A DNA stretch of 64,000 nt. Source: Protonemura montana. Its lineage: Eukaryota; Arthropoda; Insecta; Plecoptera; Nemouridae. The stretch is taken from positions 4,502,001 through 4,566,000 of the forward strand of contig OX387608.1 of NCBI GenBank assembly GCA_947568835.1. The letters are read 5' to 3'. The stretch's first letter is position 1, and every line of letters begins with the position of its first letter. Positions 26,293-37,900 of the stretch are shown in pieces. Made by a program: the position numbers and the translations under genes. Under the pieces are notes generated by a model that worked only from the letters and a program-made list of their open reading frames with translations, was not told the origin of the DNA and ran no database searches.

Positions 26293-26349
26293 AGTGCGCT
26301 CTTTAGGGGAAGGTACTGTCATTGTCATTGAATCTTTAAAGAGCGCACT
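26293..26349. repeat. Perfect 13 bp stem-loop
   Basis: AGTGCGCTCTTTA (26293-26305) and TAAAGAGCGCACT (26337-26349) are exact inverses across a 31 bp loop. No T-run follows and it is not attached to a known gene. Confidence 0.85.
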
Positions 26350-26728
26350 GCAGGTCGGAAGGCCCTAACTAAAATACCTGCTCCCTAATATCGTTTGCCG
26401 GCATCATCCGGCCGATTGGTCAAACAATCTTTGGTCGATCCCACTCCTCGAAGCCTGTCAATCTTTTGCAGGTGTTACTCCGTGTCGCCGTTAACGGTAT
26501 CTATGATATATCTATCTGCTTCTTTACTTTTTCAAATCTCACCATGGAAACAGCCACAAAGAATCGATGTGACAGTTTTTTAAAGTGCCACGGAAATATG
26601 TATCATAAACAAATAAAATCACAAAGAACTCTGATTTAAAAAGGTCCAGCGAACTTGACATAAAAACTTTATATCTTTTGCCTGTTGTCATTACGATATA
26701 AAGATTATATTGGGTACTCTATATACAA

Positions 26729-26905
26729 ACCGAACGGTTGGAAATACCGGTCCTCGTGGGATGAAAGTTAAGTAACACTGCGCTGGGTCAGGTATTGGAT
26801 GGGTGACCATCATACACATGCCCAGTTCTGTGCGGGAGAGAGGTTGGAGGGATGAAAGTTAAGCAACACTGCGCTGGGTCAGGTATTGGATGGGTGTCAT
26901 ACACC
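26729..26905 (+). repeat. 5S-SINE head fragment, 1.5 units
   Basis: A 5S-like head (GGTCCTCGTGGGATGAAAGT, then CTGGGTCAGGTATTGGATGG) is followed by GAGAGAGGTTGGAGGGATGA and a second partial head. The organisation is the same as the array at 43555. Confidence 0.8.
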
Positions 26906-27336
26906 CATCAGGAGAGTGGTAAAAGGGGTGAGGTTAACCCTGTTGTCGGTCGTCGAGGTGCAATAATAACAATTAACGTGCATTTTTCGCCTGCAAATCC
27001 ATGGAATAAGCTATCAGGATGTACCGGTTACCGATGAAGATCATATCATTTTAATTGCATCGGGAAATTTGCCAAACATGGGTCACATTTTTTTCAAGTC
27101 TGGTCAAGACTGTTTGTTTGTTTGTTTGCAATGTTTGTTGTCCAGGGAATGCATGTTTCAAAGTCCGGTAACTGTAATCTGTAATATGGGCAGTGATGAG
27201 GTCCAGCTTGGGATAGAATTTTAATTCGTTATAAGGATGCTCGATATAAGGATTCTTCTCATGGCCATGAGAAGAAATCATCGATATGCAAGTGACGATG
27301 TGTTTTGATCAATATTGCCATCGTATTGAAGACTTC

Positions 27337-27388
27337 TTGATTGATTGATTTGATTGATTTAATTGATTGATTGATTGATTGATTGATA
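27337..27388 (+). repeat. (GATT)n microsatellite
   Basis: Runs of TTGATTGATTGATTGATTGA with one TTTAA interruption. Confidence 0.9.
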
Positions 27389-29528
27389 GCTGGTGCCTAT
27401 TGTATTTTTGACAGAGAGCTCGCAAGCTTGCTATGTAGCTTGGCCGAGATTACCGCAGGAGCAAACAACATAATACGACCTCACTTATGTTCTTTGAGAT
27501 TTTGAAACCTCTCAAACCCATGGCTTTTTTCAATCTAATTTTGTGAGACACTCGAAGAAGCAAGACTTCTTTCAACACCGTTGGTCAAGCATTCTTTCTA
27601 CGATTAGATGATTATATTTGCGCAAGTTTAGCCATAGAACAGGGGTTTTACTATTTCCGATATTTGAGAATAGTTGGGTGTTATCGTCCATGGCCTCTTA
27701 CGCGGTAAAACCAAAAATAATATGTCGTTGTCTATAGTCAAATTTTACTAGCGAGGCTGCTTGCAGCGCGGTGAACAAAGGTGTCGCTCATCCAGCACAA
27801 TGTCTCGTCTGATCAAACAGAAACATAGTTTTGGATTAATTGTGAAAATTAGGAAAGGAACTATTTCAGATGAGACAATCACCTTTTCTGAAATTTGTCG
27901 CCCGCAGCGGCAGCCTAGTTCATGCCTATGCCTCTGGGGCATGGTACGCTGATATGTTGATCATATTCTACCGCTAATCCCAGTAAATGCCCAAATGTAG
28001 CCAAGGACATTATCGGCGTCGCGGCAACAAAGGGTTGGTCGAACAACCCAATCAGTGAAACCACTGATAGTAGCGGGAAAACTATTTTGGCTGCGAGAGT
28101 TGTTTTTTTATATAGCTACAAAGAATTGCTGTAATTGTGTAAACATAGTAACCTATGTTACTTGTTACTTGTTACGAAATATTGATTATGGAATATGGTA
28201 AGTGTTATATAATGACATAGGTGGGCCACAATAGCCGTTTATTTCTACGCTAGGTTTGATAGTAGTTCAACGGAAAATTTGGTTCAACCCCACCCTTAGG
28301 TCATCATTTTTGTCTTGAATAGTTCAAGTTTCAGTGGCCGTGGCAACAGCTGTACAGAAACAGAATCCTAACCATAAAACTCATCAAGAAATTATTTAAA
28401 AGTATTTGGTCCCATAAATTGCGACAATGCCTTATGAAGACCTACTATTTGAGGATGACATTATTATTCTCCACATGTGGATTATGATGCTTGGAATTGA
28501 TATGATTGCAAATATCTACCAATACTCTAACCTCAAAACTGTCAACCCTAGTCACTTGGACCTGCCTACATTCTATGCGCCTATAATATCTAACTTACAT
28601 TCGATTGTCTTGCATTGGAATTCTTTTGCAACTATATGTATTGTGTGGAGAGTGAAAATCTTGGTAATTTTCTAACTAGGTCTTTTAGAACTCCAAACAG
28701 GCAATGGGGCGTTCGTCCTAACAACAAAAGACGGGATCAATGCATTTTTGGAATAAATACAAGGATAGGGCTCCACCAGCGAAATTGAAATTTCGTCGCT
28801 GTTTCTGTCGTCATCTGGGTCGTCATCTTCGAATTCCACCTTATCATTAAAAATAAAATCTTCCATCTTTTGATCTTGAGAGTGTTTGATTTGACTTGGA
28901 AGAAAATACCCCAAAACACATAAATGCTAGTCATTTGACATCATTAGTAACGTCACCCGATTGGTCAGAATTTTGCTGTTATAAGAAATAGTCATAAGAA
29001 ATGGATTTAATTCATTTCTTATTCCATAAACCAAATCACTACACCACATTTTCTCATTGTGAATGGTGAACAGGAATGCCAGTATCCATTTCGCTTACAC
29101 ACTATACCATATTCCATAATCAATATTTCAATTGTGAACCGGCCTTTACTACGTTTGAACATTTCCATGTTTGGAGTTTTTGGACCGGTATTAATGAAAT
29201 GGGCGACGCATGTTATCATAAACTCCGTTGTCATACACTTTAAAAACATTGCTTGCATGATTTCAATCTTTGAGGTGTTCTTCGCCTTGTCTTACAGCTC
29301 TTCATTCAATAGCAGTTCTGATTCATATCCGCCTAACAACAGGACAATGAACTTGTCAAACTAGAGTTATTAACAGTGCCATGCGTATAAAATCGCAGCC
29401 CCAAATTGTTAGTTTTGATGAAAATAACATTTCGACCAATTGTTACAAGTGCTATAAAACCAGCGGGTTTACGACTAAGTTTGAAAGAAAATAACCTGCC
29501 AAACGATTTTGCACGATGTAGACACCGT
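27389..29528. other. Intergenic, no supported gene
   Basis: AT-rich. A minus-strand frame begins at an ATG near 28866 (MEDFIFNDKV, an acidic DDDPDDD run, then SISLVEPYPCIYS) and ends near 28672. Its last part is faintly like the start of a MADF domain, but there is no continuation, so it is at most a relic or a short unassigned exon. Confidence 0.4.
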
Positions 29529-29995
29529 TTATCTGAGATCACCGAAGTTAAGCAACACTGCTCTGGGCCAGGTATTGGATGGGTTACCATCATACACATG
29601 ACCAGTTCTGTTCGGGAGAGAGGTTAGAGGGATGAAAGTTAAGCAACACTGCTCTGGGCCAGGTATTGGATGGGTTACCATCATACACATGTAAGTGCGG
29701 GAGCGAGGTTGGAGAGACCTTACGTATTAACAACTTTGTTCCACTTATTTTTCAACCCCTTGTCAGATTAGTGGAGTTGCTCGAGTTCTACCAGTACTTG
29801 GGACTTAAAGCCGTTGGTTTCTTAATGCTCTATGACAGAAGTAGGCAAAGGGCAGTCTCCGGATCTCCACTTTTCAGTTGTAGGCTAGGTTAGGCTAATC
29901 ATCCTAATTATCATCCACTCATTCACCAAAGATTTTAGCCAGTGCATCGGGCCCCGTTGTTAGATCAGAGCGTTGTTAAACTCCACAAATTGGGT
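29529..29995 (+). mobile_element. 5S-rRNA-derived SINE with duplicated head
   Basis: Two 5S-like heads (from 29537 and 29632) in tandem are followed by a diverged body and the tail block CATCCACTCATTCACC near 29910. The body is more mutated than in the 24411 and 62542 copies. Confidence 0.8.
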
Positions 29996-30009
29996 CGCAA
30001 TAATTCAAC

Positions 30010-30343
30010 GAATTTACCTACCAGTCAATTTGTCACCTGTCGTGGCTGCATAGCTTTGATTTCAAACGCCTTGGTTTTCACTTCCCAGTGAGCCATTGAT
30101 GTTGGTTGGGTTGCCTATGGCTAAGGGTTAGCACCCCGTGACTGCCCAAGGTCGGCCGCAGAAAACACTAGTTGAGAAATGGTTTCTCCGTCCTAAATAC
30201 ATCGGTCACTTTGAGGCGCAGTTTGCAGAGGAGCACATTACGAGTCGGCAGCTAGGGCCGCACAAAACAGAGGCGCACAAAACGCTAGTTTGAGGCGCAG
30301 AAAACAGAGGCGCAGAAAACAGAGCCGCAGTTAGACGGCACCC
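30010..30343 (-). repeat. Dispersed repeat family Y, copy 2
   Basis: On the minus strand this follows the order of 25085-25360: the GC-rich unit array (plus strand GAGGCGCAGAAAACAGAGGC, repeated), then the GGCAACCCA and AAGGCGTTTGAAATC blocks. Its array end touches the large inverted repeat at 30344. Confidence 0.7.
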
Positions 30344-30579
30344 GGTAAAACCGCTTTAAAACGAATGATTGTTTACGATTCGGCAGCTTGAATCGTTAAG
30401 CGAGCAGGTACACGGTAATTACCGACCGATCACTAATGAATCTACTTTTTATTAATTGCTTAATTACTACTCGACCTCCCAACAAAGTAAGCTGACCTTA
30501 GCAAGAAGTCCCGTCCATACGGCTTAACGATTCAAGCTGCCGAATCGTAAACAATCATTCGTTTTAAAGCGGTTTTACC
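30344..30579. repeat. Long inverted repeat with perfect 57 bp arms
   Basis: Arms 30344-30400 and 30523-30579 are perfect reverse complements (beginning GGTAAAACCGCTTTAAAACG and ending GGTTTTACC), separated by 122 bp. This suggests the termini of a small, recently inserted MITE/foldback element or a structured transcript; no clear target duplication was identified. Confidence 0.88.
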
Positions 30580-31921
30580 GACCATGCTAGACCTGGTTGA
30601 ATGCATTTGTCTTGACGGCAAGTGAAGTTTGTTTTTCTTGCCAAGTTTAGGGACAGGCATAATTCTGGACTCGTACGGGATTCGATCCAAGTTCGATCGA
30701 AGTAGATTGTAGCGAGACATTCTGACCCTTTTATAAAGTTCACATTACAGGGTTAGCCCGGTGCCGATCTTTACCAAACGTGCAATAAGACGTTGTTTTT
30801 TCGTAAGACACATAAGAACGTTCTGATTGTGTCCTCATTTCTTTAGAGCATTCTTTCTAGAACAAAGACGTTTGTTTTTATGAAAATATGGTAAGCCTGT
30901 AACCAGTTTACAAAAGCAGGATTTGAATGTAATAATTTGAAGGTAAGAAACATACATTGAAATGTGTAACACTGAGCATGAGATGCTAAATGCGTCCGTT
31001 ATATTCAAGTAGTTAATGCCAAGTATTTCAGAAGGTACAAGCTCGTATTTGAACTCTTCCTAAATTCACAAGCCTCCAACAGAACAGAACTCCCTAAGAT
31101 TGTAATCTGTAACTAAAAGTCCACGAAACCTGGCGCCTCCACCCTCCAATCCAACATCTGGAAGCTAGCCTGTCAGACTAGAAAACAGATCACCACGGAT
31201 CGGATCCACTTAGCAACTTAACGGGACTCATCATATCCTCTGACACCCTCCCCACAAAGGGTGCTGTCATCCAATTGGGCGTGGTTTCTCCCAGAAATCC
31301 AACGGTACTTTGGTTGCCGCTAATCCCACGTCTTCCCCGGCACGTGGACGGGAGACCGGGACGCCCTCGCCTCCACCCATTGGCTGTCTACGACACGTGG
31401 GAGACGACGGGATGAGGGGGATGTGGAGGGGGAAGGCGATCAAACGTTTAGAGGAAAAATTGTCGAAATGAAAGGGAAGTTGACTTTGCGGTTTCTTGCG
31501 TGTGTTCTGGGTTTAGTTTTGTCTTGTTTTTGTGGGGTTATAGTTGAAGTTTCGGTGCGGAGTGGTTTTCAGTTCGTGCTTTTCTGCTTTTCTCTTTGCT
31601 TTTCTTATTTTTTGGCTGATATTTTAGAATCTTATTCGTTGTTTTTACAGAACAACGGACCAAAAGTGTGTGACGCTCACGAAAAATGGACCAAGACAGT
31701 TTAAAAATAAACAGAAGGACAATTTGACTATAAAATTATACAAACTCTATGACGAACAGTGATGTTTAAACTGATGTTCACTAGCGCGGTTAAGTACAGC
31801 CACTAAACTCAGATTTTCACTGCTCAAACGCTTACAACGTTTCATCATAAACATATTCGGTTTAAATCCAGATTTTCCCCTTAAAAAAAACTTCCTAAAG
31901 CACCTTATCGTCAACATCACA
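30580..31921. other. Upstream region of the homeobox gene
   Basis: This is the 5' flank of the Bari-like gene. GC content rises at about 31250-31440 (TCCCACGTCTTCCCCGGCAC and nearby). A short plus-strand frame at about 31470-31704 is hydrophobic and random-looking; a possible acceptor TTGTTTTTACAG near 31650 could mark a 5' UTR exon. No TATA box could be assigned. Confidence 0.4.
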
Positions 31922-34900
31922 ATGTCTGATTGTCTTCCCAAACCCTCCACCGACGTCGTCGACTCACGACGTCGTCCCTGCGACTCATTCACCATCGACA
32001 AGCTCCTCTCCGTCGAATCTCCAAAGACCCAAAACGCCCATCCCCACAACGGCGATCCCAACGCGAAGCTGACCACGACGCCGAACGAAACGACCGACTT
32101 CTCAACTCACCTTGATTCGCTCCACCTGAGATCTGGTAGACACATGGAGTCTATGATCACGTCGATGATGGCGGACTCATCTTCGCTGGGCTCGAACCAC
32201 GGCTTCGTCGAGGATGAGGAGGTGGATGTCGAGGACGACGATGACGAGGATGACGATGGACGGATGATGGAGGTGGTGTCGACGAGCTCGAACGTCGACG
32301 AGGCTTGCAGTGAAACGGAGACTGGGTTACAAGGTAGGGGCTATTTGATGTTTCGACGACGGTGTTGGTGCATTTTGTTGGTAGATTTGTGGTGCATCAT
32401 TGTGACAATGCTTTGGTGAATGGTAGGGTTATGATGATCATAACGAACGTAACCTAGCTTAGAAGGAAGGAGAGGAAACACGGTGCCGGCTCGTAGTCTG
32501 TAGAAGAGCACAAAGGGGACCACCGGCTTAACGTCCCTTCCGAAGGAGAATATGTTTGATGAGCACATGTGACATGATTCCTGCTTTGCAACAGGATTGT
32601 GGTGGATCGAGGATAGAATAACCAAAGGGAAGTTGGACCCTAAGAAGAACCCGAAGTAGGACCCAGCGGTTATCTGGTATATTCCCAGCGGTGATTTAGT
32701 CTGCCCTCGTTGTCTTCCAGTTTTATGGACCAATTGGCACCAGTCAAGTGGGACACTGTGTTCTGTTCCCGAGTAAAGGAAATAATTCACTCGATGAGGT
32801 TAGCATAGCATCTCGTACAGGATAGCTTACATCAACCAGTCCACCAACTTTTCATCAAAACAAAAATTGTTGCTCAAAACGATCTAAAGTCAAAAAGTCA
32901 ATTTCAAAGTCAACCGAACGTATTTTCTCTGACGCGATTTCTCTCGATAACTTTGAATATGTTAGTTACTCTGCAATTGATCCATTTATCTTTGTTTCTC
33001 TGAGGCATTATTAAAGGCTTGTAGGAAGCCGTAATATCAATATTAGATAATACGTATTTATACTCAAAAATCCATACAGAGAACAGGTAATATCTGGCAT
33101 GATACTTACTTTGAGGAGGAATAAACGTGCATAATAATAAAAAGTTTCTAGCCGATCAAGTGAGAATAAATAATGGACATCTCTATGGATAGTTTAGAAC
33201 AATGCAGTGAAACTAAACAATCTAAACCATCCAAACCAAGATATTCTCTGTCCAAGGTTCCCAAGCGTCCTCCCATCCCGTCGGACCCAGCTCCCCGACT
33301 ATCTCTCCACAATTCCCGGCTAATTAGCTGAGAGCTCTACGCAGACACGCGTGACAAGCGACCGCTAACCTCGCCGGGCTAAACCGTCCCATTATTCGCA
33401 CAACGTGTCTACCACGAGCTCACGCATTCCTCACGCATTCCTCGAGCTCATGCATTCCTCATCAATGGTTGTGTCGAACTCTGCGTGACCACTGGATGTA
33501 AATAGACGCATCGATGTGGCGGGGACATGGTGGACACAACCAGCGATGGACCGTGTTTGGTGTGTTGGAAACACCGGTCCTAGTGAGATCACCGAAGTTA
33601 AGCGACACTGCGCTGGGTCAGGTATAGAATTGGTAACCACCGAACGGTTTGGCGTGTTGGAAACACCGGTCCTAGTGAGATTACCGAAGTTAAGCGACAC
33701 TGCGCTGGGTCAGGTATTGAATGGGTGACCACTGAACGGTTTGGCGTGTTGGAAACACCGGTCCTAGTGAGATCACCGAAGTTCAGCAACACTGCGCTGA
33801 GTCTGGTATAGAATTGGTAACCACCGAACGGTTTGGCGTGTTGGAAACACCGGTCCTAGTGAGATCACCGAAGTTAAGCAACACTGCGCTGGGTCAGGTA
33901 TAGAATTGGTGACCACCGAACGGTTTGGCGTGTTGGAAACACCGGTCTTAGTAAGATCACCGAAGTTAAGCAACACTGCGCTGGGTCTGGTATTGGATGG
34001 GTGACCACCGAACGGTTTGGCGAGTTGGAAACACCGGTCCTCGTGAGATCACCGAAGCTAAGCAACACTGCGCTGGGTCAGGTATTGAATTGGTGACCAC
34101 CGAACAGTTTGGCGTGTTGGAAACTCCGGTCCTCGTGAGATCACCGAATTTAAGCAACACTGCTCTACGCACTAGAGCATTTCTCTACGCACAGTTTTTA
34201 TTTGATCTTATATACACGAAACGGAAGAGTCGTCTGGCCTCTGAATTATTGGTGTATAAATAAGAAAGACGACTGTGTACACAAGTATTAAAAATAATTT
34301 TCAGCATTTCAAGTGCACATTTTCCGAGCATTGATAAAACTGCAGTCATAAACAACGGCGCACGACGCTGTCGACGACGCCGTCCTGATATCTACTGGCT
34401 ATCTAAGATGAGAAATATCATCGGCGTATATATCTAACGTAAATCACCGTGAGAAATTAGTAGAACATGTCCGCCTCTCTTCGCGAGCGGCGTCCCTAAA
34501 TAAACACCCGGCGACAAGATGTCTCATCAGTGATGGATCGGGCACAGCTTCCTTCGGATAAATCTTCCCGGCAATTAGCCTCTTCTTCCCCGGCCTAGGC
34601 CCCAGATCAACTGGGAACAAGGGGTACGTTCCAGGATCGTACTTGGATTGGGGTTAGAATAACTCGGTGATGTTCTGGATTACAGAGACACGTTGGGGTG
34701 GCTAATTTTATCCTGTAAGTGTGATGGGAGTGGGAGTTATACAAAAACACATCTTATTCAGGATATCTTTATCATTGTGAAGGGACAGAGAACTACTGCG
34801 CAGGGCCAGGTATTAGATGGGTGACCATCATTCACATGACCAGTTATGTTCGGGAGAGAGGTTGGAGGGATGAGAGTTAGTACAACAGATTTATTCGCCT

Positions 34901-37900
34901 TGCTTATCAACCTCTCGACAGCATGGATTTATGAAAAAATCCTGTTTTTGACGTTGTATCGTCCTTCGGAGGGGTCGTTAAGCCGGTGGTCCCATTGGTG
35001 CTCTTCAGGAGTCTAGGCTACGTGCCGGTGTCGCATAATATTTATACTGTCCACTAACATTACCCCCCAGTAAACACAGCATATGCTAGTTTTACTGGCC
35101 AGTAAACTCAATATGATCTACGATTACTGTACCAGTAAACTAGAAACGTTTTGAGAATACTGTACCAGTAAACTAAAGACGATTTGAGATTACTGGCCCA
35201 GTAAAAATAATACATATTATTACATATACAGTAATACAAAATTTCAAAACATCACTATAATAGTATTACTGACTATGCACAAATAAATCACATCAATCAA
35301 ATCACAGGGTGACCAAACACATTGCAGGGATTAGCGTACTGTTTAGCTTAAAAATTAGCCAGGCTACTTGCTGTGGGGACTTCATATGGAATACGCCCCA
35401 TACCTTTCGATAGAAATGCAACAACACCCCTTGCCAACATAATGAAATGTGAACTTACCTGTGCATTTTGATGCAATCGAACTAGATGCACTACAGGGTG
35501 TGTACAAAACAATGCAGGGGAGTAATCTGATAATAGCCTGAAGGTATAATGCTATTACTCCCCAACATAATGAAATGTGAACTTACCTGTGCATTTTGAT
35601 GCAATCGAACTAGATGCACTACAGGGTCTGTACAAAACAATGCAGGGGAGTAATCTGATAATAGCCTGAAGGTATAATGCTATTACTCCCCAACATAATG
35701 AAATGTGAATTAACCTGTGCATTTTGATGCAATCGAACTAGATGCACTACAGGGTGTGAACAAAACAATGCAGGGGAGTAATCTGATAATAGCCTGAAGG
35801 TATAATGCTATTACTCCCCAACATTATGAAATGTGAATTAACCTGTGCATTTTGATGCACAGGTTAATTCACATTTCATTATGTTGGGGAGTAATAGCAT
35901 TATACCTTCAGGCTATTATCAGATTACTCCCCTGCATTGATTTGTACACACCCTGTAGTGCATCTAGTTCGATTGCATCAAAATGCACAGGTAAGTTCAC
36001 ATTTCATAATGTTGGGGAGTAATAGCATTATACCTTCAGGCTATTATCAGATTACTCCCCTGCATTGATTTGTACACACCCTGTAGTGCATCTAGTTCGA
36101 TTGCATCAAAATGCACAGGTTAATTCACATTTCATTATGTTGGGGAGTAATAGCATTATACCTTCAGGCTATTATCAGATTACTCCCCTGCATTGTTTTG
36201 TACACACCCTGTAGTGCATCTAGTTCGATTGCATCAAAATGCACAGGTAAGTTCACATTTCATTATGTTGGGGAGTAATAGCATTATACCTTCAGGCTAT
36301 TATCAGATTACTCCCCTGCATTGTTTTGTACACACCCTGTAGTGCATCTAGTTCGATTGCATCAAAATGCACAGGTTAATTCACATTTCATAATGTTGGG
36401 GAGTAATAGCATTATACCTTCAGGCTATTATCAGATTACTCCCCTGCATTGATTTGTACACACCCTGTAGTGCATCTAGTTCGATTGCATCAAAATGCAC
36501 AGGTTAATTCACATTTCATAATGTTGGGGAGTAATAGCATTATACCTTCAGGCTATTATCAGATTACTCCCCTGCATTGTTTTGTTCACACCCTGTAGTG
36601 CATCTAGTTCGATTGCATCAAAATGCACAGGTTAATTCACATTTCATTATGTTGGGGAGTAATAGCATTATACCTTCAGGCTATTATCAGATTACTCCCC
36701 TGCATTTGCTTTAAGACACCCTGTACCCTGCAGGTGATGCTTTTGTTTTGGGAGTAATATTATTTCACTGTTTTTGTTTTACTGGTACAGTACAAATAAT
36801 ATGTTCTCAAACGCTAGGTTTTCTCAGCCAGTAATCTCATTACAATTCTTGTTTACTGGCCAGTAATCATATTATGAACTGAGATTACTGGGGGTAATAA
36901 TATTATGGCAGTACGAATATTCTGTTACACCGGCACCGAGTTTCCCCTCCTTCCTTCTATGATAAGTTAGGTTCATCCTCAGCATCATCCACTTATTCAC
37001 CGACGCCATTAGACCAGTGCCACAGAACCCATTGCCTATCACCCACAAATCAATTAGAGGCATAGAATGCTCTTGGTTAATCTTTATGAAATCGTATAAC
37101 TAGAAAAAAAAATATTTTAAATTTTCTGTGTAACCGCTGGGGTAATATGTTTAGTCAAAGTCTTAACGCTTATGTTAAATCTGTGTTTGCGAAAAATACC
37201 GATCGAAAGTAGTAGTTGCTACTAGGTAAAATAACTGTAATTTTAATTTTTTTTAATTCCGTTATTTCTCTCAGATTACAGCTTCCCTATCACAGGTTTA
37301 GTACGAGCTTTATGTAAACTTTAACAAGTATTTCAAAGGTGACAAAATAACCACACGCAACTCCTAATTTCGAGCAAGTGACACCTCGGTAGCAACGGTT
37401 CCAACTACCTGCCCCATCCATCAGACGCCCAATTAACCGACGCTTTGTGTGACACGTCGGCGTCGGCGTCGGGACGCTGGCCAACACTAATTCTCGGTAA
37501 ATTACCGCCGCGTCGCTTGCAGCCGTCGCCGAGAGAGCATTAGTTGTTTTAGATGCAGTGAGAGAGGGTTCATGCAAAATGCATATGGTAAAATTCTCTA
37601 TACCTGAAGATTCCTGAAGATTCTATACCTGACAATTTTTAATAACCAAAGAATTTGATACCATTGACGATTATGCCTTATGATTATATTACATTGCTTT
37701 ATGATTATTACGACGACGACTAGACCTCTAAGACAATTGACAATATATCACATGTAACACATATATATTATGGCTAAAATAAAATAAAAATAAAAATATG
37801 GAAGCCTTAAAAATGAATGAAGTTTAATAGTGAACTCGCAGGGTAAACTGGTCAAATAGTCAAGCAGCTGATGCGTCGTTGAACCAAACAAACGTCATCT

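Larger units (their letters stand above)
34785..37060 (+). mobile_element. 5S-SINE interrupted by a DNA transposon
   Basis: The left part (34785-35038) runs from CTGCGCAGGGCCAGGTATTA through GAGAGAGGTTGGAGGGATGA to GGCTACGTGCCGG. The right part (36930-37060) resumes with CCGGCACCGAGTTTCC and the tail block CACTTATTCACCGACGCCAT. Joined, they match the uninterrupted 62542 copy, which fixes the insertion point of the transposon. Confidence 0.85.

Noticed and set aside
33555-34165. True 5S rRNA gene cluster
   Set aside because: The units lack both ends of 5S rRNA, carry many changes and are joined by SINE sequence.
33431-34263. Overlapping 64-89 codon frames with shared peptides
   Set aside because: They are translations of the 92 bp repeat on either strand, not genes.
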